Counted from the stretch's first letter, positions 18,113-26,905 are shown. The stretch is DNA of 64,000 nucleotides from Paenibacillus chitinolyticus NBRC 15660 (GCF_000739915.1 NZ_BBJT01000001.1:124001-188000); one strand, 5' to 3'. Notes: a model not told the origin generated them from the sequence alone. Translations and numbers: made by a program.

Positions 18113-19462
18113 GTGAAAGTTGTATTACGCATCACGATTTATCTCATCGTTTTTGTCGTTGTCGTGGGAGGGGCAGGAGCGATCGGATTCATCAACACAA
18201 TGAATAACGGAATGTCGATTTACGATAAAGCCGTCCCTGCATTAACGAATGTGCAGGTACCGAAATATGATGCCGGCAAACCGACAGTGGCTGTGCTACT
18301 GGCGAACGAAGTGACGGAAGTGTTCGACTTTCTCGTCCCGTACGAGATGTTTGCGATGACAGAGGCTTACAATGTATATGGCGTTGCCCCTGACCGCGAA
18401 ATTAAATCCCTAACCGGGGGACTCGATGTTGTCCCACATTATTCATTTGATGAAATGGACGCGATGCTAGGCAAAAGTCCGGACATTATCGTCATTCCGT
18501 TTATGCCGATTTTGGATGATAATAAATATGTACCTGTCCGAGAATGGATTCGAAAGCACTCGGACGTTAATACGACATTGCTCTCTATTTGCAACGGAGC
18601 AGAAAATCTGGCGGATACTGGCTTGCTGAACGGCAAATCAGCCGCGACGCACTGGGGAGACATTAACCGGCTTATCAAAAAATATCCAGACATTCAGTGG
18701 GTGAAAGATCAGCGCTACGTTCCGCAAGGTAATATCGTATCTTCTGCTGGCCTGACATCAGGGATCGACGCAACGCTATATGTCATCTCTCAGCAGTTGG
18801 GCGATGCGGTTGCGAGAAAAGTAGCGGAAAATATGAATTATCCTTCTTACGATTACGTGACAAATCCGAAAATGAAGCCATTCAATGCCGGGTTGAGTGA
18901 TATAACGTACGTACTGAATAATGCTTATCAATGGAACAAAGTCAAAGCGGGCGTGCTTCTCTATAACGGTGCAGATGAGCTGGATTTGTCAGCCGCATTT
19001 GACACGTATGCCGCTTCCGGTACGACAACCACACTAACGGTTTCCAGCAAGAATGAAGCCATCGTAACGAAACACGGCCTGAACCTGGTCGCGCGTTATC
19101 AAACAAAAGACGTGCCGAAGCTCGAGAAAACGATTGTCGTCGGTGCCGATGCCGAGTCTGAAGCTGCCGAGGATATCAAGCAGTGGAATAACAGCGGCAA
19201 TGCGAAGCTGATGTTTTTGCATCGTGATATGTCGGGCCGGTTTGCAATGGACCCTGCATTCGAGGATTTGGCAAAACAGGAGGATATCCAGACAGCGAAA
19301 TTTGCCGCTAAGCGGCTTGAATATCGTGCCACCGACCACCTGAAGCTGGAGGGCAACCCTTTCTCCTTTGAAGCGTTTGGCATACCGATTTTGCTTGGTA
19401 TCCTGTCTTTGCTTGTCGCTCGGTTCATCGATAGGCGTCTTATCGGCAGGAAAAAAGGATAG
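18113..19462 (+). CDS. Membrane-anchored tandem DJ-1/PfpI-like (GATase1 superfamily) protein
   Basis: A 449-residue protein with an N-terminal membrane helix (about 5-27), two DJ-1/PfpI-like domains (about 55-255 and 280-400) and a C-terminal helix (about 425-440) ending in a basic tail. Domain 1 has the nucleophile elbow LLSICNGA with Cys160 and the region after it (LNGKSAATHW) as in the GlxA/AraC-linked DJ-1 families. Domain 2 (AGVLLYNGADELDLSAAFD) has no equivalent cysteine and is probably structural or ligand-binding. The start is GTG with AAAGGAG 9 nt upstream. Both domains probably face the outside between the two helices. Function is unknown. Confidence 0.85.
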   Translation: MKVVLRITIYLIVFVVVVGGAGAIGFINTMNNGMSIYDKAVPALTNVQVPKYDAGKPTVAVLLANEVTEVFDFLVPYEMFAMTEAYNVYGVAPDREIKSLTGGLDVVPHYSFDEMDAMLGKSPDIIVIPFMPILDDNKYVPVREWIRKHSDVNTTLLSICNGAENLADTGLLNGKSAATHWGDINRLIKKYPDIQWVKDQRYVPQGNIVSSAGLTSGIDATLYVISQQLGDAVARKVAENMNYPSYDYVTNPKMKPFNAGLSDITYVLNNAYQWNKVKAGVLLYNGADELDLSAAFDTYAASGTTTTLTVSSKNEAIVTKHGLNLVARYQTKDVPKLEKTIVVGADAESEAAEDIKQWNNSGNAKLMFLHRDMSGRFAMDPAFEDLAKQEDIQTAKFAAKRLEYRATDHLKLEGNPFSFEAFGIPILLGILSLLVARFIDRRLIGRKKG

Positions 19463-19808
19463 CTCGCGCATCGAGTGAAACGGTTCATCCGACAAAGGGC
19501 AGCCGGGGCAGGAGGCTGATTGAAAGTCAGCGTTTCGTACATCTCAACCAGATGGTTCGGTCTAAGCTATATGGGGTCAGTTGGAGCAACTGGGTTTCTT
19601 ATGAGGGGAATCCGATTTCGGCGGGTGGGGAGTAAGTGAAAAAAGAAAATAAAGCTTTAGACTGAAAGTGCTGATCGAATGCGGATTTTGGAATAGAGAG
19701 ACTATAAGTGGCTGATTCAACTACTGGGAAACAATAGTTCAATACAAAAGCGGTTAGTCTAGGACTTTATTTTGTCGTCCATGACTGCCGCTGCTTCAAT
19801 TATTGGGG
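19463..19808. other. Gene-free stretch
   Basis: About 350 nt between the DJ-1 gene and the LOG relic. I see no reliable gene, terminator or operator here; short frames lack ribosome sites. Confidence 0.5.
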
Positions 19809-20322
19809 TCAACTAATATTAGTTTTAAGAATCCTGACGGTATATTTCGGCTGCATGAATTGTTTACATTCCATAACTTCAAACATGGACACTAGTGGAT
19901 CAAAATATTGATTGATATTTAGCAGACCACATGGCTTTTTATGTAATCCCAGCTGACCTCATGTAAAGATCTAGAAATATTCTTCCATCATTCCGGGTCC
20001 ACCAGGAAGAGCAATAAATCCGTCTGCCAGTTCGGCCATCTTTGCTTTACGGCCGTGCATGGAATCAACCATAATGAACTCTGTCTGGCCCTTATGCGCA
20101 ATTTCCCGATTTTGCAAAAAATGGGGGAGTACCCCGATCACTTGACCGCCTTGTTCGAGCACAGCATCCGCAACAGCTCCCATCAGCCCCACATTGGCTC
20201 CTACGTAAATAAGGGTGATCTGGCGTCTGGCAAGCTCCTGACCTAGTTTAAATCACTTTCTTTAAATATGGAAGATGCGCCTTCACTGAAGCCAAGCCAA
20301 AGAATACAGCGATTGATTTCAT
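19809..20322 (-). pseudogene. Decayed LOG-family (lysine decarboxylase-like phosphoribohydrolase) gene
   Basis: The minus strand encodes a recognisable LOG/YvdD-type protein that is broken. It begins MKSIAVFFGLAS with AGGAG upstream (ATG at 20322), shifts frame near 20250, continues [39 protein letters not shown] and [20 protein letters not shown], then reaches [11 protein letters not shown] and a TAG at 19971. Beyond that stop the family sequence goes on (GQLGLHKKPCGLLNINQYFD) past another TGA to about 19809. The active-site motif PGGxGTxxE is changed to PGGPGMMEE and the first glycine motif is damaged. So the gene has a frameshift, two stops and lost catalytic residues; it is a clear pseudogene. 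Confidence 0.85.
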
Positions 20323-20370
20323 TCCTGAACTCCTGTAAGGTTCTCTATTCGAATTCGGCAAGCAATAGGC

Positions 20371-20601
20371 GGTAAAAAAGTGATCGGACCGGTTAGAGAA
20401 GTGCCATTGACTCTGGCGGTGCCAGAAAGACGAAAGAATGGGATTCCCATCCCGGCAAAGATATCCAATCGTCTGAAAAATGTTCAGATTGAGCAACAAC
20501 CGGCAGTGAAGCTGATTGAACGAAATAACCGTTTTGACGGATTGATCTATGCAGATCCTCCGTATATCCTAGAGACTGGAAGCAAAAGAATGTACAAAAC
20601 A
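20371..20601 (+). pseudogene. Fragment of a phage-type DNA adenine methylase (D12 class)
   Basis: The segment reads RLKNVQIEQQPAVKLIER followed by GLIYADPPYILET, carrying the DPPY catalytic motif of Dam-like adenine methylases, which phages often encode. Only about 75 residues remain: the N-terminal AdoMet-binding part is missing and the frame runs straight into transposase sequence at about 20605. It is part of a mosaic of broken mobile genes. Confidence 0.7.
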
Positions 20602-20604
20602 CGA

Positions 20605-20979
20605 ATGGATATTCTTAATCTTTCGAGTTTTACGGTTCTTAGCATTTCAGAGAATGAACACGATTTTCTAATTCGGGTGGAGACGAACTCTCCACCTTCT
20701 CATTGCCCTCATTGTGGGTGCGAAGCGAACCTCTACAAGCACAGCAACAGAGAGCAGCTTTGCATGGATTTACCGATTCACGGAAAGCGTGTATGGCTTC
20801 TAATTAAGCGTCAGCGGTATAAATGCCGTGAGTGTAATCAAACCTTTTGGGAGCGATTAGACCATACCATAGACGAAAAGAGAAGCTGTACTAAGCGTCT
20901 CCTGTCTTATGTTGAAAAGCAAAGTCTTAAACGAACATTTGTCAGCATTTCCGATGACGTTGGGATGAACGAAAAGACG
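20605..20979 (+). pseudogene. ISL3-family transposase, N-terminal fragment
   Basis: From ATG 20605 the frame reads MDILNLSSFTVLSISENEH and then HCPHCGCEANLYKHS, RQRYKCRECNQTFWERLD: the paired-cysteine zinc finger of ISL3 transposases. About 125 residues remain of the usual 400 or so; the DDE catalytic core is absent because the sequence changes at about 20979 to something unrelated. No terminal inverted repeat pair could be recognised by eye. Confidence 0.8.
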
Positions 20980-21190
20980 GGGCTTGCAAAGCAACGTAAG
21001 CCTAAGTATCAGCGGCGAATCGATAACTACGAACGGGAAGAGAACTTCCCGATGTTTAAAATGCCACCCGTTATACGTGAGCCAGAAGAAATAACCCTGC
21101 TAGGTATCGATCTTTCCACCTTGATTGAGAAATTGGAGAAGGGTGAATTAGAGGCCCTTTTCCACCACATATTCCGAATACCTTTTTTAT
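20980..21190 (+). other. Unidentified coding fragment fused in frame behind the ISL3 relic
   Basis: The open frame continues for about 70 codons (KPKYQRRIDNYEREENFPMF, then REPEEITLLGIDLSTLIEKL) with credible protein composition, but I cannot assign it. It has no start of its own, continues with low-quality sequence towards 21250, and then enters the operator region of the monooxygenase gene. It is probably a third deletion-joined fragment of a phage or mobile gene. Confidence 0.4.
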
Positions 21191-21251
21191 TTCACATTCC
21201 GGCCTGCCGGGAAAGCCTATTGACAAATGGAAAAAACTTGCTTATTCTGAA

Positions 21252-21333
21252 ATTGACTGAATTAGTCAATCATAAATCATGGCGGTGTAGACGATTTAAT
21301 TTTTTTGCAAGAAAATTGACTGAACTAATCAAT
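21252..21333. promoter_or_regulatory. Two tandem operators upstream of the monooxygenase gene
   Basis: ATTGACTGAATTAGTCAAT (21252-21270) is a perfect 7-5-7 palindrome. ATTGACTGAACTAATCAAT (21315-21333) repeats it with two differences. The copies start 63 bp apart, six helical turns, and the second ends 18 nt before the monooxygenase start. The TetR gene directly downstream of the monooxygenase is the obvious candidate to bind them. Confidence 0.75.
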
Positions 21334-21351
21334 CAACGGATGGGAGCGATA

Positions 21352-22842
21352 ATGATGAACACGTATGACATTGGGAATCGCGAGAAAAGAAGAGCGCTTG
21401 TAATGGGCGGGAGCATAGGGGGATTGTTAACCGCAAGAGTGCTCGCGGATTTTTATGAAGAGGTGCTTGTGATCGACAAAGACGAATTTCCCGGGGAACC
21501 GGCCGACCGTTCCGGAACGCCGCAAGGCTACCATCCCCATCGTTTTACGCCTCGCGGGAAGACGATTGTCGAGCGTTTTTTTCCCGGCTACGAGGAGGAT
21601 CTGTTTAAGCTGGGCGCGCTGTCTTCACTAAACAAAACCGTGACGAACATGAACGAGTACGGAACGATCAGCGGCCCTTATCAGCGCAATGACCTTAAGT
21701 TCAGCAGAGCGCTCCTGGAGTGGGTGATCCGCGAGCGGGTGAAACGCATTCCCCAAGTGTCCTTCCTGCCGGGTCATGAGGCGGTTCAGCTCATGAGCAC
21801 TCCGGACTGTAAGAAAGTGACGGGCGCGGTTATACGTGGAAGGAGCAGCGGCGGAGAAGAGACGCCCTGTGAGGCGGATCTCGTTGTCGATACGGGCGGA
21901 CGGCTGTCCAAACTGACCAAGTGGCTGGAATTTATGGGGCTGGAAGCGCCCGCCTCCGATTATTTGAACGTAGAGCTCGGTTACAGTACCCGCAGGTACC
22001 GGGTGCCGGCCGCTAAGGAGCATCTGGTCAAGGAGTGGGATGTGATAAATATCGCCGGGCAGCCGGCTGCAGGAACGTTTACGGGTGTTTTGTCCTTCAT
22101 CGAAAACAACGTGGCGGAAATGCTGCTGTACCGTCCCGGAGGGCAATACCCGCCAACGAAAGAAGACGAATACGAAAAGGCGGCCGCGAACCTCCCCGAC
22201 CCGGTCATCGGTGAAATTCTCGGAGAGCTGGAACCGGCCGCGCCTCCGAGAGGATTCCGCGTGCCTCAGCTCTACCGCCGGCATTTCGAGCAGATGACGG
22301 ACTGGCCCGCGGGGCTGCTAGTTCTCGGCGACGCCTACTGCATCTACGATCCGATCTTCGGGCAGGGGATGACGGTGGCGGCCATCGAAGCGGAGACCCT
22401 AGAGGCCTGCCTGCGGAAGCAGAGTCTGGCGCCGGTGCCTTCTCCCGCGTTCGAACGCAGCGTACTGCGCGGTCTCCAGGATGTGATTGAGCCAGCCTGG
22501 TGGTTAAACTGCGCGGCCGACCTCCGCTGGGAAGGCGTGACGTACTCGGGTGCCGCGCCCCTGAAAGGAATCGAGTTCGGACGGAAATACATGAGTCTGG
22601 TGCTGAAATACGCGACCGCGGAAAAGAATATGAAATTTTTCGGCCTGTACTGGGCCGTCAATACGCTTACCCTGCCTCCGGGTCAATTGTTCCATCCGGA
22701 CATCGTGCGGGAGGTGCTGTCTTCCTCCGAGGAAGGCAGAAGGCTGCTTGACGAGCTTCTTGCGGAAGGCTCGGGTTCCCTGGACGCCGTACTGGTAGAG
22801 ATTGTCCCGGCGTTTTCCGAAACGGCTTACGAAACAGTCTGA
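21352..22842 (+). CDS. FAD-dependent monooxygenase / oxidoreductase
   Basis: A 496-residue flavoprotein. The dinucleotide-binding start ALVMGGSIGGLLTARVLADF (about 15-34) is followed by an acidic strand end (VLVIDKDEF), and the second FAD motif VLGDAYCIYDPIFGQGMTVA lies around residue 325. This is the layout of group A aromatic hydroxylases and related halogenase-like proteins; the substrate is unknown. The open frame extends about 970 nt further upstream through unrelated relics, but GGGAG at 21342-21346 and the tandem operators just upstream fix the start at ATG 21352 (or 21355). A TetR regulator follows 46 nt downstream, likely in the same transcript. Confidence 0.88.
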   Translation: MMNTYDIGNREKRRALVMGGSIGGLLTARVLADFYEEVLVIDKDEFPGEPADRSGTPQGYHPHRFTPRGKTIVERFFPGYEEDLFKLGALSSLNKTVTNMNEYGTISGPYQRNDLKFSRALLEWVIRERVKRIPQVSFLPGHEAVQLMSTPDCKKVTGAVIRGRSSGGEETPCEADLVVDTGGRLSKLTKWLEFMGLEAPASDYLNVELGYSTRRYRVPAAKEHLVKEWDVINIAGQPAAGTFTGVLSFIENNVAEMLLYRPGGQYPPTKEDEYEKAAANLPDPVIGEILGELEPAAPPRGFRVPQLYRRHFEQMTDWPAGLLVLGDAYCIYDPIFGQGMTVAAIEAETLEACLRKQSLAPVPSPAFERSVLRGLQDVIEPAWWLNCAADLRWEGVTYSGAAPLKGIEFGRKYMSLVLKYATAEKNMKFFGLYWAVNTLTLPPGQLFHPDIVREVLSSSEEGRRLLDELLAEGSGSLDAVLVEIVPAFSETAYETV

Positions 22843-22888
22843 AAGGATGCTATAATTTGGGCATCAGCACGTGAAGTGGAGGATTACA

Positions 22889-23485
22889 GTGGCACCATTA
22901 AACGATGAGCAGTTAAGTCAGATACGGGATGAACGGAGAATACAGATTATGGGGGCCGCGCTTCGCGTTTTTGCGAGAAGGGGAATCATCGGCACGAAAA
23001 TGAGCATGATCGCCGCAGAGGCCGGGATCAGTCACGGTCTGCTCTACCATTACTTTACTTCGAAAGAAGAGTTGTTTACTACGCTTGTCCAAGGCGCAAT
23101 GGAAGCTTCCCAAGAAGCGATGAAGGAAGTATACCGCTTTCCGGGCACGCCGCTTGATAGGATCAGGAGATTATCCGAAGAGATGCTCGATAAGAGCGGT
23201 GCGCTTTATTTTTTGCTCATTCATCAGGCTAGGACCTCGGAGGGGGTACCCGATAAGGTGAATCAGCTCATGCGGGATTACTCCTTGGATACGTACGTGG
23301 AGGAGCTGCTGCCGTTGTTCCGGGAAGGGCAGGAACGGGGCGAGCTGGATGCCGGCGATACGGAGGAAATGATCGCGTCTTATATTTCCGTATTGTCTGG
23401 ACTGATGGTGGTGACGGCCGACGGGAACGATGACTACCGGATTCCTCCGGTAGATCGCCTGCTAAGGATGATCACGAAACGGTAA
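22889..23485 (+). CDS. TetR-family transcriptional regulator
   Basis: A 198-residue repressor. The N-terminal helix-turn-helix reads ALRVFARRGIIGTKMSMIAA followed by ISHGLLYHYFTSKEELF; the C-terminal part is the variable ligand-binding domain. GGAGG sits 6 nt before GTG 22889; the GTG at 22871 is less likely. It probably forms an operon with the monooxygenase and controls both through the palindromes at 21252 and 21315. The inducer may be the monooxygenase substrate (inference). Confidence 0.9.
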   Translation: MAPLNDEQLSQIRDERRIQIMGAALRVFARRGIIGTKMSMIAAEAGISHGLLYHYFTSKEELFTTLVQGAMEASQEAMKEVYRFPGTPLDRIRRLSEEMLDKSGALYFLLIHQARTSEGVPDKVNQLMRDYSLDTYVEELLPLFREGQERGELDAGDTEEMIASYISVLSGLMVVTADGNDDYRIPPVDRLLRMITKR

Positions 23486-23583
23486 GACCGTCACTGGCGC
23501 AGCTGCGCCAGCCAGCGCACGGCGAAATTTCCTGCAATACCGCTTAAGCTGCGGCTAACCGCCTGAAGCGTCGTGTTTTATAA

Positions 23584-23618
23584 AGGCTCTCGTCCGGGAA
23601 ACCGGCGGGAGCTTTTTT
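23584..23618 (+). terminator. Intrinsic terminator after TetR gene
   Basis: GGCTCTCGTCCGG and CCGGCGGGAGC pair with minor imperfections around GAAA, followed by TTTTTT. The 304-nt gap to the chitosanase otherwise holds a GCGCAGCTGCGC palindrome near 23497 and the chitosanase operator. Confidence 0.75.
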
Positions 23619-23744
23619 ACGCGGAGGAGGCTGCCCACAATTAAACGGTCAACAAATCATTTACAAATTCTTCAAACAGGCAAAAGAGGAATAGGGCGCC
23701 GGACGGCCGAATATGTTCGGAGTAAGGAGGCCTTCCTTTTTCAA

Positions 23745-23764
23745 AAGTTAAAGCGCTTTAACTT
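23745..23764. promoter_or_regulatory. 20-bp perfect palindrome, probable operator of the chitosanase gene
   Basis: AAGTTAAAGCGCTTTAACTT is a perfect palindrome centred on AAGCGCTT, the style of LacI/CcpA-type operators. It differs from the standard cre consensus at the TG/CA ends, so a dedicated LacI-family repressor is as likely as CcpA. It lies 26 nt before the chitosanase start, where binding would block transcription. Confidence 0.65.
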
Positions 23765-23789
23765 ATTAGGATTCCAAGGAGGAATGAAC

Positions 23790-24737
23790 TTGCAAACGAA
23801 ACAACCGGTATCCGTACGTAAACGGGTGAAATCAGGTATGAAAGCTGTTTTAAGCGTCGGTTTGGCGAGCGCGCTTCTGCTGACGTCCGTCTTGCTGCCC
23901 GGGAACGCTCTCGCGAACTCGAATCCGGCAGAAGGAGAAGCATACGCAGCGCCGGTGAGCTCCCACGACTCGAACTTTTCTCCGGCTACTCTTCAATTTT
24001 TGAAATCGAAGACCGGTCTGGATGGGGAGCAGTGGGACAACATTATGAAACTGGTGAACAAAGCCGAACAAGACTCGCTGAAATGGACCGAGTACTACGG
24101 GTATTGTGAAGACATCGACGATGACCGCGGATATACGATCGGTATTTTCGGGGCGACGACAGGGGGTCCCAACGATACGGGTCCGGACGGACCGGCGCTC
24201 TTCAAGGAATATGACGCTGTAAAGGGAGCCGCAAACCCTTCCGTGCAAGGGGCGCTTGCGAGAATCGGAGTTAACGGTACGATGAAGGGGGCGATCCTGA
24301 AAATTAACGACAGCGAGAAAGTTTTCTGCGGCAAAATCAAAAGTTTGCAGAACGATCCGGCCTGGAGGGAAGCCATGTGGCACACGTTCTATAACGTGTA
24401 TATCAAATACAGTGTCGAGCAGGCGAGCAAGCGCGGGTTTAATTCGGCTCTGACGATCGGATCTTTTGTGGATACGGCGTTGAATCAAGGGGCCGAGGGA
24501 GATTCGGGAAGTCTGGAGGGCATTCTGGCCAAATCCGGCAATAGCACGAACGAGAAAACATTTATGACGAACTTCTACGCCAAACGTACGCTGGTAGTGG
24601 ACACGAACGAATACAACCAGCCTCCCAACGGCAAAAACCGGGTGAAGCAGTGGAGTTCCCTTCTTAACATGGGAGAAACGGATTTGAAAGATGCGGATGC
24701 GGCGGTTAAAAAAGTAACGGGCTGGACGATGAAGTAA
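23790..24737 (+). CDS. csn: Secreted GH46 chitosanase
   Basis: A 315-residue secreted endo-chitosanase that cleaves partly deacetylated chitin. After a signal peptide (about 1-43) comes a short spacer and a GH46 domain very close to Bacillus circulans MH-K1 chitosanase (NFSPATLQFLKSKTGLDGEQ, YYGYCEDIDDDRGYTIG, FVDTALNQGAEG, NGKNRVKQW). Glu107 in YCEDI aligns with the catalytic acid. AAGGAGG sits only 1 nt before the in-frame ATG at 23784 but 7 nt before TTG 23790, so TTG is the better start. A palindromic operator lies upstream. Monocistronic, with a strong terminator. Confidence 0.94.
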   Translation: MQTKQPVSVRKRVKSGMKAVLSVGLASALLLTSVLLPGNALANSNPAEGEAYAAPVSSHDSNFSPATLQFLKSKTGLDGEQWDNIMKLVNKAEQDSLKWTEYYGYCEDIDDDRGYTIGIFGATTGGPNDTGPDGPALFKEYDAVKGAANPSVQGALARIGVNGTMKGAILKINDSEKVFCGKIKSLQNDPAWREAMWHTFYNVYIKYSVEQASKRGFNSALTIGSFVDTALNQGAEGDSGSLEGILAKSGNSTNEKTFMTNFYAKRTLVVDTNEYNQPPNGKNRVKQWSSLLNMGETDLKDADAAVKKVTGWTMK

Positions 24738-24763
24738 ACGCAAAAAAGCGGCGCATGCGGCCG

Positions 24764-24811
24764 AGCCTGGAGACAAGGTTCCTTCCGGAACCGGAGCTCC
24801 GGGCTTTTTTT
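24764..24811 (+). terminator. Intrinsic terminator after chitosanase gene
   Basis: Outer arms AGCCTGGAG (24764-24772) and CTCCGGGCT (24797-24805) enclose an inner GGTTCC/GGAACC hairpin; a run of T follows. Confidence 0.85.
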
Positions 24812-24943
24812 ACGGGCCAAGCGCCTTGAATTAAGCCCAGTTGGCTTTCACGCAGCCATGCAGGAGTTGCATGTAACGAGTATGTCGCGCACTTGCGGAT
24901 GAAGGCGAACAGTCGGCGAAGCATCAACAGATGCCGGTTCTGT

Positions 24944-25804
24944 TCAGCCGAAAAATCCGATCAGCATGATCCCGGCGGTTATGACCAAGGAGCTTAGAAT
25001 CCGCAGCGTGCCCTGTTTTTCCTTCAGGACGAAAATACCGAGCAGGGTGGCGAACACGGTTCCGATTTCGCGGACGGGCGACACATGTGCGACCGGCGCA
25101 TAGGCGAGCGCGAGCAAAAACAGCAGGTAGGAGCCGGTATTCAAGACGGCGCCGAGCACAATCCGTTTCCCGTTGAGCTTCCATTCGGAAGAGAGCTGCC
25201 GGGACGACAGGACCGCCGGAGTTAATCCGGCCGCGAAGCCGATATTGCTAACCTCTAGCAGGGTAAGCGGGGAAACGTGCTGCAAGTTGATTTTATCTAC
25301 AAGTACGTAGGAAGTCGTGCATAAGCCGACACCCAAAGCCATCAGCACGGGGGCCGGCGAGAATCCTTCTCCGCGTGCGGCGGATTTGCGAGTCGGCAGA
25401 CCGCTGAGCATGACGAAGCCGAGAATCATGCAGAGAAGACCGATCCAGCCGACAACAGACAGGGATTCTCCCAGAAAAACGACGCCGAATGCCGGGATGA
25501 GCAAGGTGTTGGTGCCTCTCATGATCGGATACACTTGGGACAAGTCTCCCATCTGATACGTGCGCGACAGCAGGAGTCCGTAGACGGCCTGGAGCACGGC
25601 AGAGGCCAGAAGCAGGAGCCAGGCCCCGCTATCAAGCGATGCGGTCCTTAATTCCCGGATGGATGGGGGCAAAAGGACAACGACGGCGATCATGGCGATA
25701 GACCACAAAAAAACACTCTTGTTGCGGCTGCTTTTGGCAAATAAGCTCCAGATTGAATGAGTGAGGCCGGAAAGCATGACGAGTAAAAGGGCAAAAAGAA
25801 TCAA
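24944..25804 (-). CDS. EamA-family (DMT) transporter
   Basis: A 286-residue protein with about ten membrane helices in two EamA halves (YQMGDLSQVYPIMRGTNTLL in the first; VAHVSPVREIGTVFATLLGI in the second, the typical motif of this subfamily). The frame can be extended to GTG 25831, but GGAG lies 7 nt before TTG 25804, placing the start right at the first hydrophobic helix. Substrate unknown. It is divergent from a DeoR-type regulator across a 330-nt AT-rich gap. Confidence 0.85.
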   Translation of the reverse strand: MILFALLLVMLSGLTHSIWSLFAKSSRNKSVFLWSIAMIAVVVLLPPSIRELRTASLDSGAWLLLLASAVLQAVYGLLLSRTYQMGDLSQVYPIMRGTNTLLIPAFGVVFLGESLSVVGWIGLLCMILGFVMLSGLPTRKSAARGEGFSPAPVLMALGVGLCTTSYVLVDKINLQHVSPLTLLEVSNIGFAAGLTPAVLSSRQLSSEWKLNGKRIVLGAVLNTGSYLLFLLALAYAPVAHVSPVREIGTVFATLLGIFVLKEKQGTLRILSSLVITAGIMLIGFFG

Positions 25805-25881
25805 AGAATCATCTCCGTAGCTGTCATCCACCCGGCGAAATTGGTTTGGGATTGTTTTTAGCCGGGTGAAGTTGTTGTGTG

Positions 25882-25898
25882 ATATTATGAGGTAATAT
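25882..25898. promoter_or_regulatory. Inverted repeat in the EamA/DeoR divergent gap
   Basis: ATATTA (25882-25887) and TAATAT (25893-25898) form a perfect inverted repeat over TGAGG. It could be an operator for the DeoR protein or for the transporter. The remainder of the 330-nt gap is AT-rich without further recognisable signals. Confidence 0.3.
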
Positions 25899-26134
25899 GA
25901 CGTTTCATGTGGTTTCGTATGTAATTGTAGGCTTGTGGTCTCCGTCTGTCAATATGTAAACCAAATGTTGTAATTGCCAGTGCTCTTCTTAGGCCTATAG
26001 GAGAAAAACATGGATAACTACTTATAAATTCTGTGAGATTCGGAAAGTTGACAGAAGAGAAACCAACTTTTACACTGTATAAAACAACATCATTCAACAT
26101 AGGAAATGGAACTAATTGTTACCGGAGGCCGCTT

Positions 26135-26905
26135 ATGTCCTTAACTTATGAAGACAGAAGGAGCACGATCTTAAAGCAGTTGGACATGGAAGGGAAAGTA
26201 CAGGTTCACCTGCTTTCCGCAGAATTTAACGTCTCGACGGAAACGGTCCGCAGGGATTTGGATCGTCTGGAGAAAGAAGGCAAGCTGCGCAAAGTGTACG
26301 GTGGTGCCGTAAAAGTCAGGTCCGACCGGGTCGAGCCGCCGTTTCTTAAACGCGCGCAGATGATGCAGCGGGAGAAAGCTTCCATCGGCAAACTCGCGGC
26401 TTCGCTGATCGGGGAAGGAGAGACCGTCATTCTGGATAACGGGACGACGACGATCGAAATTTTGGGTCACCTCCGGAACCGTCCTGACGTGACGCTGATC
26501 ACGCATTCCGTGCCGATACTCGCGGCTGCGATGGATACGTTTGCGGGCAAAATCATTTTTGCCGGAGGGGAAATCAATCGCCATTATCAGGCCGCAACCG
26601 GCGCTTTGACGGATCAACTGCTCGATCAGTTTAAGGTGAACAAAGCTTTTATCTCGGTTGGAGGGATATCGCTGGTTGACGGCATTACCGATTATCATCT
26701 GGACGAAGCCGTTCTGTCCCGGAAAATTATGCAGCGGGCGGAGGAGTCCATTCTCGTGGCGGACCATACGAAATTCGGCGTGACGACCTTTGCCCGTGTG
26801 TCCAAGCTGGAGGAAGTTTCGATGGTGATTACCGATCCGGGGTGCCCGCGGGACTGGATCGACAGTGTGGAGGCGCTCGGAATCGAAATGCGGATAAGTT
26901 CATAA
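26135..26905 (+). CDS. DeoR-family transcriptional regulator
   Basis: A 256-residue repressor of sugar metabolism type. The N-terminal winged helix-turn-helix (about 5-58) reads NVSTETVRRDLDRLEKEGKL, the DeoR signature. The C-terminal DeoRC sensor (about 75-235) has GETVILDNGTTTIEILGHL and the KAFISVGGISLVDGITDYH segment, which binds phosphorylated sugars in relatives. GGAGG lies before ATG 26135; the longer frame to 26033 lacks a ribosome site. No sugar catabolic operon is adjacent, so its targets are not evident here. Confidence 0.92.
   Translation: MSLTYEDRRSTILKQLDMEGKVQVHLLSAEFNVSTETVRRDLDRLEKEGKLRKVYGGAVKVRSDRVEPPFLKRAQMMQREKASIGKLAASLIGEGETVILDNGTTTIEILGHLRNRPDVTLITHSVPILAAAMDTFAGKIIFAGGEINRHYQAATGALTDQLLDQFKVNKAFISVGGISLVDGITDYHLDEAVLSRKIMQRAEESILVADHTKFGVTTFARVSKLEEVSMVITDPGCPRDWIDSVEALGIEMRISS

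Noticed and set aside
20380-22842. A single 820-residue protein
   Set aside because: The frame is open, but it joins methylase, transposase and unknown fragments to the monooxygenase; operators and a ribosome site at 21252-21354 show the true gene starts at 21352.
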